Shown: positions 26,096 to 33,695 of the stretch, one piece after another | How positions within the stretch are numbered: position 1 is the first letter of the stretch | Layout of the letters: the number at the start of each line of letters is the position of its first letter | NCBI RefSeq assembly: GCF_040096015.1 | Contig: NZ_JBBMFO010000013.1 | Location: 1-48,641, forward strand | Direction: 5' to 3' | From: Peptoniphilus_A hominis | GTDB taxonomy: Bacteria > Bacillota > Clostridia > Tissierellales > Peptoniphilaceae | Length of the DNA stretch: 48,641 nt | The notes under the pieces: model-generated | Told to the model about the DNA's origin: nothing | What the model saw: only the letters and a program-made list of their open reading frames with translations | The model's database searches: none | Translations under genes and position numbers: made by a program

Positions 26096-27346
26096 ATGAA
26101 TGAGTATATATACCTACTTATATCCCTTGTGGCGCTTTTCTTTTCCTATTTGTTTACCCTTATAGAAAATGCTTATCTCGCCCTGGGACCTGTAAAACTT
26201 TCAAAGCTTGAGGATTTAGAAGTAAAAAATTTAAACATAATAAAAAAACTTGTGAAAAAAGAAAATATTTATTCTTCAACGCTTATCCTGGATTATTTTT
26301 CCAATTCCCTTACAGTTATCTTTATGTCACTTTTTTTCTTTCATAAATGGAATCATCTTGGCATAATAATCGGAATAGTAATTTCCACCATGATAGTGAT
26401 AATTTTTGGAGAGAGTCTTCCTCGCAAGCTTGGCAAAAACAATTATGAAAGAATTGTGCCAAAGTACGCAAAATTTTTAAATTTTTTAATAATTTTTATG
26501 CGTCCCCTTTCCATGCTAATTAACTTCTTGTCACAAAGCATAATTAAAATAGTTATTAAGGACAAGACCTACAAGGAACCAATTATAACAGAAGAAGACT
26601 TAATAGATGCCATGGACCTTGGCATGGAAGAAGGAATAATAAATAAAAATGAGTCTATGATGATTCAAAATGTAATTGGCTTTAAGGACAATTATGCCAA
26701 GGACATAATGACACCAAGGACAGATATTGTAGCAATTGAAATTGATGATTCCTATGAAGACATTATCGAAAAAATTTCTGAATATTCTTATTCAAGAATG
26801 CCCGTATATGAAGACAACTTGGACAATATTATTGGTATCTTAAATGTAAAAGATATTTTCCATATGGATAGGACAAAACCCCTTGCTGAAAACAAATCTT
26901 TTTTCAAAAAGCCCTTCTTCACCTTTGAGTACAAGCCTACGGGAACACTTTTTTCCGAGATGAGACAAAATAAGTTATCCGTCGCCATAGTTACGGACGA
27001 GTACGGCGGCACTGAAGGTATGATTACCTTTGAAGACATCATTGAAAAAATTGTGGGACAAATTTCTGACGAGTACGACACAGAAGAAGACGAAGACATA
27101 ATAACTATAGCTCCAGGAAAATATTTAATAGACGCCTCAGTTAACATTGACGAGATCAATCAAAAGTTTGAAACAGAACTTGAGTGCCAGGAATTTGATT
27201 CCCTTGGCGGTTTTATAATCGAAAATATTGACAGATTTCCAAAATTAAATGAAGTCATAAATATCGATGACTTAAAATTTACAATAGCAAGGAAGTCAAA
27301 AAATAGGATTGAAAAAATAATTCTCGAGTTTCCAAAAAATAAATAA
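26096..27346 (+). CDS. CNNM/CorC (HlyC-like) membrane protein with CBS pair
   Basis: A 416-residue protein. The N-terminal CNNM (DUF21) domain has about four membrane segments (residues 1-150), a CBS pair follows (PRTDIVAIEIDD..., and around DEYGGTEGMITFEDI), and the C-terminal CorC_HlyC domain ends the protein. Relatives are linked to Mg2+ or Na+ transport and, historically, named hemolysins; ion transport is the better guess. The ATG at 26096 follows GGAG and lies after the predicted transcription start. It is monocistronic, between its own promoter and terminator. Confidence 0.88.
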   Translation: MNEYIYLLISLVALFFSYLFTLIENAYLALGPVKLSKLEDLEVKNLNIIKKLVKKENIYSSTLILDYFSNSLTVIFMSLFFFHKWNHLGIIIGIVISTMIVIIFGESLPRKLGKNNYERIVPKYAKFLNFLIIFMRPLSMLINFLSQSIIKIVIKDKTYKEPIITEEDLIDAMDLGMEEGIINKNESMMIQNVIGFKDNYAKDIMTPRTDIVAIEIDDSYEDIIEKISEYSYSRMPVYEDNLDNIIGILNVKDIFHMDRTKPLAENKSFFKKPFFTFEYKPTGTLFSEMRQNKLSVAIVTDEYGGTEGMITFEDIIEKIVGQISDEYDTEEDEDIITIAPGKYLIDASVNIDEINQKFETELECQEFDSLGGFIIENIDRFPKLNEVINIDDLKFTIARKSKNRIEKIILEFPKNK

Positions 27347-27352
27347 AAAAAT

Positions 27353-27387
27353 AAGAGATTCCAGTAAAAAAAGGAATCTCTTTTCTT
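27353..27387. terminator. Bidirectional terminator
   Basis: A perfect 10-bp stem AAGAGATTCC/GGAATCTCTT (27353-27362 with 27373-27382), with T-rich tails on both strands. It separates the CNNM gene from the convergent gene at 27410. Confidence 0.88.
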
Positions 27388-27409
27388 TTCTAATTTTATA
27401 AATTTTTAA

Positions 27410-27769
27410 TCAACACTCTTGAAGTTCAACGACTCTCATTTTAGAATTTTTCCAGCTTGCATTGTCGCCAAGCCTTTCCACTATATTTATAAGTAACTCG
27501 TCATCTTCCAACTCTTCTGTCAGTGGTTTAACTCTTGCATCTAAGTCGTGGGCAATAAAATCAACTTCAGAGCCAAGGTCTCTGTTTAAAATCACTCTGC
27601 TCTTTAAGTGCTTGAGCTCTTCTAGGTCTTCAACCTTTACATATTTTCCATTTTTTCTAGTGTAGAAAAAAATATCTTGTCCATATTTTTCTCTGTAATA
27701 CATCATGTAAGTCTCACAAGAAAATTGAAAACTTCCAAGTGGACTAATGTCAAAAATTACTTTTTTCAT
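27410..27769 (-). CDS. Conserved hypothetical protein
   Basis: A 119-residue soluble protein starting MKKVIFDISPLGSFQF, without signal peptide, membrane segment or motif that I recognise. An acidic stretch (LTEELEDDELL) precedes a short basic tail. It has a good AGGTGAGG site at the start, and a TATAAT with extended TGA (about 27797-27802) upstream, so it is probably its own unit, closed by the terminator at 27353. Function unknown. Confidence 0.65.
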   Translation of the reverse strand: MKKVIFDISPLGSFQFSCETYMMYYREKYGQDIFFYTRKNGKYVKVEDLEELKHLKSRVILNRDLGSEVDFIAHDLDARVKPLTEELEDDELLINIVERLGDNASWKNSKMRVVELQEC

Positions 27770-27843
27770 TACCTCACCTTGGAAGTATTATATCACAATT
27801 ATAAAGTTTTATATACAATTTGGGGACTTTTGTAAATTTTTAA

Positions 27844-28710
27844 TCAAATATGACGTACTATTGAAGAAATAACTTCCTCTCTTTTCATTTGATTCTTTGG
27901 ATTAAAATTTTTCTTTTCATCTAAATTTAAAAATCCAGAGCTAAGAGCCTTATAAGCAGATTCCCTTGCGTAATCAGAAATCTTTTTGCCATCCTTGATT
28001 TTTATTTTTTTGCCATCTTCTAGCTTAAATAAATTTGAAATAACAACAGCATAGTCTTCTCTTGTAATATTTTCCTTGGGAGCAAACTTGTCCTTGCTCT
28101 TTCCATTCATTATGCCAAGATCGCATGCCATGTTCACATATTTGTTGTCAGTGTCCTTAAAGTGTTTTACTGAACCTTGGGCACTTCTCTTGTACTTAAT
28201 TTCATAAGCCTTAACTGCAATTTCTGCAAATTCTTCACGAGTGATCTTCTCTCTAGTGTTAGCTGCAAGATCCTTTGAGAAAAGTTTCAAGTCTTCTGCC
28301 TTCATTAAATCCTTGTAAGCCCAGTTGCTGTAATTTCTAAAAACTGGCGCCTTTCCAAGATGTAAGACATCTGTGTAATTTGATTTGCCCTCACTATTTG
28401 CAAATCTAAGTCTAAAGGCATAGCCACTTGAAGGTCCCACAAGGGAGTCAAGTTCTCTTTGCGTAATTGAAACATATTTTTTATTATTTTTTACAAAGAC
28501 ATTTTTTGTTAAATTTCCTTTTGCATCATTGCCTTCGCTTTTCACTTCGATTTCAACTGCATCCTTGTCCTTGGCATTTTTTATTTCAAAGTTGTAAGTT
28601 TCACTTTCCTTTACTGCGCTGACACTAAGTGGCATGGCAACTTCCTTAGCTGCAAAAACGCTAAAGGGCATTGCAAGTAAAATTATCATCAATATAATTA
28701 TTTTTTTCAT
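27844..28710 (-). CDS. Exported protein with three SLH-like repeats
   Basis: A 288-residue secreted protein. The signal peptide is about residues 1-20 (MKKIIILMIILLAMPFSVFA). A 100-residue region without known domain follows, then three S-layer-homology-like repeats to the C-terminus (NWAYKDLMKAEDLKLF..., TREKITREEFAEIAVKAYE, MKREEVISSIVRHI). SLH repeats bind secondary cell wall polymers, so it is likely surface-attached. ATG 28710 follows GAGGTGAAAG; reading further upstream would spoil the signal peptide. The signal peptidase region is duplicated (residues 13-23 and 25-35). Confidence 0.85.
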   Translation of the reverse strand: MKKIIILMIILLAMPFSVFAAKEVAMPLSVSAVKESETYNFEIKNAKDKDAVEIEVKSEGNDAKGNLTKNVFVKNNKKYVSITQRELDSLVGPSSGYAFRLRFANSEGKSNYTDVLHLGKAPVFRNYSNWAYKDLMKAEDLKLFSKDLAANTREKITREEFAEIAVKAYEIKYKRSAQGSVKHFKDTDNKYVNMACDLGIMNGKSKDKFAPKENITREDYAVVISNLFKLEDGKKIKIKDGKKISDYARESAYKALSSGFLNLDEKKNFNPKNQMKREEVISSIVRHI

Positions 28711-28814
28711 TCTTTCACCTCGAAGTCTTATAATAGCAAAAACTTTGGCGAAAATCCTCAAAATTTAAGATTTGTAATAATTTTGTAATCTTTTTGATAG
28801 CAGGCTAAAGTAAA

Positions 28815-29366
28815 TTAAAGTCCTAATTTTTTCATTAAATCTCTTTTATCTCCTAAAAATTTTTCTTCTTCCCTTATTCTTTCATCCATTTCCTTTGCGA
28901 CTTCAAGCTTGACATCTTCGCTTAAACTTTTGTCAGCAAAGGGATAAACTGTTTTATTTTCTTTTTCTGCATGATTTCTCAAAAGTTCCACATAAGCCAT
29001 GGCATTAGTCAAGATGTGAAGCTTAGGAAGATCTTCCTTAGATTTTTCAAATAAATTTAAATTATTTTCAAGCTCCATAACATAGCCCCTTGCCATTTGA
29101 TGTTCAACGAGCATGCCGCCACGCACAACTTTTTCTGCCACAGGCCCAAGATTTTCAAGCATAGCCGCAAATAAAATGTCCTCTTCCTTTTTGTGGTGAA
29201 GGCCGTCGGCATATTTTCTTATAAACTCAATTGCATTTCTAAAAAATTCTGTGTCCACCCTTCCCCTTAGGATCTCCAAACATTTTTCTTCCATTTTGTC
29301 GCAAAATCTTAAAATTTCTTCGTGTTCATCTTCCAAATAGTTAATTGTATTTTTTAAAGTATCCAC
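28815..29366 (-). CDS. Hemerythrin-domain protein
   Basis: A 183-residue four-helix protein of the hemerythrin family, which binds a di-iron centre and senses or handles oxygen or nitric oxide. Candidate ligands are His15, His57 or 58, Glu61 or 62, His89, His132 and Glu136, in the usual order (DEHEEIL, HHKKEED, EHQMARGYV, NHAEKEN). It starts with GTG, four bases after the upstream gene, with AAGGAAGTG as ribosome binding site, so the pair is cotranscribed. The operon lies behind a CRP/FNR-type palindrome, which fits a role in oxygen or NO response. Confidence 0.88.
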   Translation of the reverse strand: MDTLKNTINYLEDEHEEILRFCDKMEEKCLEILRGRVDTEFFRNAIEFIRKYADGLHHKKEEDILFAAMLENLGPVAEKVVRGGMLVEHQMARGYVMELENNLNLFEKSKEDLPKLHILTNAMAYVELLRNHAEKENKTVYPFADKSLSEDVKLEVAKEMDERIREEEKFLGDKRDLMKKLGL

Positions 29367-29370
29367 TTAA

Positions 29371-29952
29371 TCACTTCCTTATTACATAATTTCCATCTAT
29401 TTTTTGATATTTTAAACAAGTGGAGCTTAAACTTCCAAGAATAAGGCTGTCCCTAAGCATCCAATAAATCTCAGGCTCTACATAAATTTCCCAAATATTT
29501 TTATGGACATCAGATGCAATTGTAAATACAAATTCATCCTCATCATTTTTTAAAATGGCAAGGGCATGGTCACAGGGCATGCCATCCAAAAATTTGGAAG
29601 TAATAAAAGAAAATACTTCCATTGGACTGTCGCCTGCCTTATAATTTTCTCCTATTTCAAAAAATTTATTTTTTAATTTTTCTAAGTCAAAGTCCCCTAA
29701 TAGAATTGAAACTGCCTTTGCCAGTCTATTTTCACTTCTTATTACTCTCTCATTGAGCCAGCCGTGAATATTACTTTCATCAATTATATCTTCTAAATTT
29801 CCTCTTTCAAGTGGAAAATTATCATCTAAATCTTTTTTAAGCTCCAGACTTTTTTCTTCTTCCAACAATTCCATCAACTTATTTAAAATTTCTTCTTGAA
29901 ATAAAATTTTATCGTACATAATATAGTGAATGCGTCCCAAAAATAAACTCAT
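29371..29952 (-). CDS. Conserved hypothetical protein, partner of hemerythrin
   Basis: A 193-residue soluble protein. Noticeable elements are LFLGRIHYIMYDKILFQEE at the start, IHGWLNE in the middle, and LDGMPCDHA plus a late DVHKNIWE. The scattered His and Cys could bind metal or a cofactor, but I do not know the family. I chose ATG 29952 because it follows GAGGG; the ATG at 29964 has no such site. It is the first gene of the operon with hemerythrin and has the palindrome 29995-30024 upstream. Function unknown; the context suggests oxygen, NO or redox stress. Confidence 0.7.
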   Translation of the reverse strand: MSLFLGRIHYIMYDKILFQEEILNKLMELLEEEKSLELKKDLDDNFPLERGNLEDIIDESNIHGWLNERVIRSENRLAKAVSILLGDFDLEKLKNKFFEIGENYKAGDSPMEVFSFITSKFLDGMPCDHALAILKNDEDEFVFTIASDVHKNIWEIYVEPEIYWMLRDSLILGSLSSTCLKYQKIDGNYVIRK

Positions 29953-29974
29953 CTTATCCCTCATTTCTAATAAG

Positions 29975-30024
29975 ATAATAGCATTCTTAGCAAAAAAATA
30001 TTGTGATAATTGTCACAATATTTT
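29975..30024 (-). promoter_or_regulatory. CRP/FNR-type operator and promoter of the hemerythrin operon
   Basis: A perfect palindrome with 12-bp arms at 29995-30024; its core TTGTGATAATTGTCACAA matches the CRP/FNR consensus TGTGA-N6-TCACA. On the minus strand a minus 10 TATTAT lies at 29975-29980. The predicted start near 29968 puts the palindrome centre at about minus 41.5, the class II activator position. This suggests activation by an FNR/CRP-family protein. Rex-type sites share TTGTGA/TCACAA and remain an alternative. Confidence 0.72.
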
Positions 30025-30033
30025 CTAAAAAAT

Positions 30034-30069
30034 TAAAAAAAAAAAAAAGAGGAGCCATAATAGCTTCTC
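30034..30069 (-). terminator. Terminator of the recG-rsmD-coaD operon
   Basis: Stem GAGGAGC/GCTTCTC (30049-30055 with 30063-30069, one G-U pair) is followed on the minus strand by about 14 T, downstream of the coiled-coil gene. Confidence 0.82.
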
Positions 30070-30086
30070 TCTTCTCTCAAATCTAA

Positions 30087-30527
30087 TTATCCTCTTAACT
30101 CTTGTCTGTTTTCGTTAAGCATTTTGATTATTTCTGATAGGTTAACTTGTGTGTTTTCAAGAAGTTCATCAGCGTAATCTCTAGCGCCTTCTCTAATTTG
30201 AGTAGATTCTTCTTTTGCAGATCTTAAAATTTCCATAGATCTTTCTTCAGCTTCTCTCACAAGTTCGTTTTCGTCAATAATTTTTTCTGCGTGAGCTCTT
30301 GCTGCTGCAATAATTTTGTCAGCTTCGTCATGGGCTCCGTTAATTATGTCGTCCTTGTCCTTTGCAATTCTTTGTGCTTCAGAAACTTCTCCTGGAATTT
30401 GCATCTTTACTTCGTTAACAATTTCCAAAAACTCTTCTCTGTCTACCATAACCTTATTTGTTAGTGGTATTTGTGATGATGTTTCAACAAGATCTTCCAA
30501 TTCTTCAACTAAATCAATTAAATTCAT
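30087..30527 (-). CDS. Coiled-coil protein after coaD
   Basis: A 146-residue cytoplasmic protein that is almost wholly helical, with long Ala/Glu/Lys-rich heptads (IINGAHDEADKIIAAARAHA and onwards). Database entries of this type are often called ATPase or F0 subunit b-like from composition alone; I see no ATP-binding motif. DivIVA-like coiled-coil is a better description. Its start overlaps the coaD stop by four bases, so translation is coupled. Function unknown, possibly a cell-envelope or division scaffold. Confidence 0.75.
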   Translation of the reverse strand: MNLIDLVEELEDLVETSSQIPLTNKVMVDREEFLEIVNEVKMQIPGEVSEAQRIAKDKDDIINGAHDEADKIIAAARAHAEKIIDENELVREAEERSMEILRSAKEESTQIREGARDYADELLENTQVNLSEIIKMLNENRQELRG

Positions 30528-31009
30528 ATCTTCCTCCTAAGTAATTTTTTCTTCATAGCTTCTCCTACAACAGGAGGCACGAATAAATCTGTATCTCCGT
30601 TAAAGGTTGAAACCTCTTTTGCAAGTGTTGAGCTCACAAATAAATTTTCATTTGATGCCAATAAAAAGACAGTTTCAACGCCGTCTTTGTAATGCATATT
30701 TGCCATGGCAAGTGTATATTCATTAAAATAATCAGAAGCTGATCTAAGTCCTCTTACTATTACTTTACAATTTTTTTTCTTTGCGTAATCAACGAGAAGT
30801 CCGTCAAAGGAATCTATTTCTATTCCTTCCATTCCATCTAAAACTTTGTGAAGAAGTTCTTTTCTCTCTTCCACAGTAAATAATCCTTTTTTTGAAGTGT
30901 TGTCTAAAACTGCTACAATAACTTCTCCAAAAATATCTTTCGCTCTCTTTATAATGTCTAAATGTCCATTAGTCACTGGGTCGAAGCTACCCGCATATAT
31001 TGCTTTCAT
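30524..31009 (-). CDS. coaD: Phosphopantetheine adenylyltransferase
   Basis: A 161-residue enzyme for the fourth step of coenzyme A synthesis: phosphopantetheine plus ATP to dephospho-CoA. The start MKAIYAGSFDPVTNGHLDII contains the nucleotidyltransferase TxGH-like site, and the later ISSTLAKE-type segment appears as VSSTLAKEVS. It overlaps rsmD by 23 bases and the coiled-coil gene by four. The rsmD-coaD pairing is conserved in Firmicutes. Confidence 0.96.
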   Translation of the reverse strand: MKAIYAGSFDPVTNGHLDIIKRAKDIFGEVIVAVLDNTSKKGLFTVEERKELLHKVLDGMEGIEIDSFDGLLVDYAKKKNCKVIVRGLRSASDYFNEYTLAMANMHYKDGVETVFLLASNENLFVSSTLAKEVSTFNGDTDLFVPPVVGEAMKKKLLRRKI

Positions 31010-31553
31010 CTACATCCCATCCGCATATGGAAATGGAAGTATTTCCATATTTTTTATTTTTTATTTCTTTAAAGCCCTCGCCAATTAATAGGGGAACATC
31101 TGTATTATACTCCACAATTAATTTTCCATGGGGCTTTAATAATTTATTTTCTCTAATTAGTTTAAAGGCTCTTTTATATAAGTCACGCCTGTCAAAGGGT
31201 GGATCCATGTAAATGTAATCGAATTTAACATCTAAATTTCTTAGGGCTCTGTTTAAGTGATCTTCAATAAGAACTGCTTCATCTAAAAATTTTGCCTTTT
31301 CTAAATTGTACTTCACGCAGTCCATGGCTTCCTTTGACTTGTCAACAAAGTAAGCTTTCTTTGCCCCTCTTGATATAAATTCAATTCCATTTGCACCGCT
31401 GCCACAGAATAAGTCTAGGACAAGGTCGTCAAAAAAATTTTGACCTAAAATGTTAAAAACAGATTCCTTTACCCTGTCTTCTGTGGGCCTAGTATCAAGA
31501 CCCTTGGGTGCTTTTAATTTGAGTCCTCGTCTATTTCCTGAAATAATTCTCAT
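30987..31553 (-). CDS. rsmD: 16S rRNA (guanine966-N2)-methyltransferase RsmD
   Basis: A 188-residue methyltransferase with MRIISGNRRGLKLKAP at the start, the SAM motif LDLFCGSGANGIE and the catalytic MDPPF. It methylates G966 of 16S rRNA in the 30S subunit. It follows recG by 53 bases and overlaps coaD. Confidence 0.95.
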   Translation of the reverse strand: MRIISGNRRGLKLKAPKGLDTRPTEDRVKESVFNILGQNFFDDLVLDLFCGSGANGIEFISRGAKKAYFVDKSKEAMDCVKYNLEKAKFLDEAVLIEDHLNRALRNLDVKFDYIYMDPPFDRRDLYKRAFKLIRENKLLKPHGKLIVEYNTDVPLLIGEGFKEIKNKKYGNTSISICGWDVDESNICG

Positions 31554-31606
31554 AAAGCCTCCAAATTAGTTTTATTTTACCATAAGTCAAGAAATAATTA
31601 AAGATA

Positions 31607-33640
31607 TTAGTTTAAATCAGAATAAAAGTCACTTATTTCTCTATTTAAATAAAAATATTTTTTGCTCTCTAGGTTTGGGTCAACTTCCAAAATCTCTTTC
31701 ACATCATCTGCTGCATATTTTAAAATTGTTTCATCTCTAAAGGGATCAGCAAGTCTTAGGTTTGGCATGCCCGATTGCCTTGTGCCCAAAATGTCTCCAA
31801 AGCCGCGAAGCTCCAAGTCCTTGTTGGCAATGTAAAATCCGTCATTGGAGTCTGTCATAATTTTCATCCTCTCCCAAGAAATTTCACTCTTGGAAAGATT
31901 GTAGAGTATGCAGTAGGATTGATGAGTGCCTCTTCCCACTCTGCCCCTTAATTGGTGAAGGGTTGAAAGTCCAAAGCGCTCTGCGTTATAAATCATAATG
32001 ACAGATGCGTTAGGCACATTTACTCCAACCTCCACAACTGTTGTGGATACAAGTAAATTTATTTTTTTGTCGGCAAAGTCATTCATAATTTTATTTTTTT
32101 CCTCTGCCTTCATCTTTCCATGGAGAAGTCCGACCTTGTAATCTGTGAAGAATTTACTCAAATCTTCATAAACTTTTTCCACAGCCTGCAAATTTTCGTA
32201 GTCTTCATTTTCTTCAATCAAAGAACAAATTACATAGGCTTGCCTTTCTTTTTCTAGTTCAGATTTTATAAAGGCAAGAGACTTTTCCAACATATTTTCA
32301 TTTATTGCAATGGTCTTAATTGGCTTTCTGCCCTTTGGCATAGTCTTTATGACAGATATGTCTAAGTCTGCATAGAGAACAAGACTTAAACTTCTTGGAA
32401 TTGGCGTGGCAGACATTACAAGTGTGGCTGCGTCCACATTTTTATTTTGCAGCATATTTCTTTGAACAACGCCAAAGCGGTGTTGCTCGTCAATTACGTT
32501 AACTCCAAGCCTTCTAAAAACCACATCTTCTTCAATGAGAGCGTGAGTTCCAATTAGTATGTCAATAGACCCCATCTCTAGGTTGTCTAGGATGTCCCTT
32601 TTTGCACTTTTTGTCGTTGAGCCAATAAGTAAGGCGACCTTTACTCCAAGCGGCTCTAAAAGCTCTACAAAAGACTCAAAATGTTGCTTGGCTAGAATTT
32701 CTGTTGGTGCCATTATAGATGACTGGTAGCCATTTAAGTAGGCAAGATACATTATAATTATAGCAATAATGGTCTTGCCGCTTCCAACATCGCCTTGGAT
32801 GAGCCTATTTATTGCCTTTCCCTTTTTCATGTCATCAAAGATTTCGTCCACTACCTGCCCTTGACCCTCTGTAAGTTTAAATGGAAGCTTATTTATAAAG
32901 TCGTAAATTTCATCTTTTATTTCAAATTTTATGGCATCTCTTCTTTCATTTTGAAATTTATTTTTTAGAATTGAAAGTTCAAATAAAAATAATTCTTCAT
33001 AAATTAATCTCTGGCGAGCCATAATATAATTTTTTCGCGACTTTGGATAGTGAATTGCCCTTATGGCATCATTCTTGCCTATAAAAGAATATTTTTCTAA
33101 AATTTCCTCTGGCAGGTTTTCTCCAAAGAGATTTAAGTCAATAACTTGGTTGATTAAATTTTCAAAGACAAAATTATTTAGCCCTTCCGTCAAATTATAG
33201 ATAGGAGAAATTTTCCCCAGCTTTTTTAATTTATGTATATCTTCGATTTCTGGACTAGATAGGCTAACCCTTCCCCTGAAAAAATCTGCCTTGCCATAGA
33301 CTAAATATTCTCCGCCAATTTTTATGAGAGAGTTTAAGTAAAAGGCATTGAAAAAAGAAAGCTCCACTTCTCCACTTTCATCTTCTGCAAGAAAAGATGT
33401 GAGAGTGAGACCCTTTCTTATTCTCCTATTTTGAAGTTTTGATAGGATCCTCACCTTGAAGGCATTTTTTTCACCAATCTTTGCCTGGGAAATCTTTACA
33501 ATTTTTGAGCTATCTTCATACCTTCTTGGATAGTACAAGAGTAGGTCCTTAACTGAATAGATTCCAAGCTTGTGAAAGAGCTTTTCCCTCTTTGGTCCAA
33601 TTCCCTTTAAATTATTTATAGAATCACTTAACTTAAGCAT
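31607..33640 (-). CDS. recG: ATP-dependent DNA helicase RecG
   Basis: A 677-residue branch-migration helicase that remodels stalled forks and Holliday junctions. A wedge/OB domain (LKGIGPKREKLFHKLGI at the start) precedes the helicase core with GDVGSGKT (Walker A), DEQHRFGV (motif II), SATPIPRSL and the QLRGRVGRG motif VI. Full length. A terminator-like hairpin upstream (33659-33681) partly separates it from fakA; the order fakA-recG-rsmD-coaD matches other Firmicutes. Confidence 0.96.
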   Translation of the reverse strand: MLKLSDSINNLKGIGPKREKLFHKLGIYSVKDLLLYYPRRYEDSSKIVKISQAKIGEKNAFKVRILSKLQNRRIRKGLTLTSFLAEDESGEVELSFFNAFYLNSLIKIGGEYLVYGKADFFRGRVSLSSPEIEDIHKLKKLGKISPIYNLTEGLNNFVFENLINQVIDLNLFGENLPEEILEKYSFIGKNDAIRAIHYPKSRKNYIMARQRLIYEELFLFELSILKNKFQNERRDAIKFEIKDEIYDFINKLPFKLTEGQGQVVDEIFDDMKKGKAINRLIQGDVGSGKTIIAIIIMYLAYLNGYQSSIMAPTEILAKQHFESFVELLEPLGVKVALLIGSTTKSAKRDILDNLEMGSIDILIGTHALIEEDVVFRRLGVNVIDEQHRFGVVQRNMLQNKNVDAATLVMSATPIPRSLSLVLYADLDISVIKTMPKGRKPIKTIAINENMLEKSLAFIKSELEKERQAYVICSLIEENEDYENLQAVEKVYEDLSKFFTDYKVGLLHGKMKAEEKNKIMNDFADKKINLLVSTTVVEVGVNVPNASVIMIYNAERFGLSTLHQLRGRVGRGTHQSYCILYNLSKSEISWERMKIMTDSNDGFYIANKDLELRGFGDILGTRQSGMPNLRLADPFRDETILKYAADDVKEILEVDPNLESKKYFYLNREISDFYSDLN

Positions 33641-33658
33641 TTTCTCACCTATTATAAA

Positions 33659-33681
33659 AGCCCAAAGAAAAACTTCGGGCT
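33659..33681 (-). terminator. Terminator or attenuator between fakA and recG
   Basis: Stem AGCCCAAAG/CTTCGGGCT (one G-U pair in the minus-strand RNA) with a 5-nt loop, followed by TTTTAT. The T run is short, so some read-through into recG is likely. Confidence 0.65.
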
Positions 33682-33695
33682 CATAAAAATTCTAA

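Noticed and set aside
29995..30024. Palindrome as a terminator of the coaD operon
   Set aside because: A better terminator with a 14-T run is at 30034-30069. This palindrome has a CRP/FNR core and promoter-like placement.
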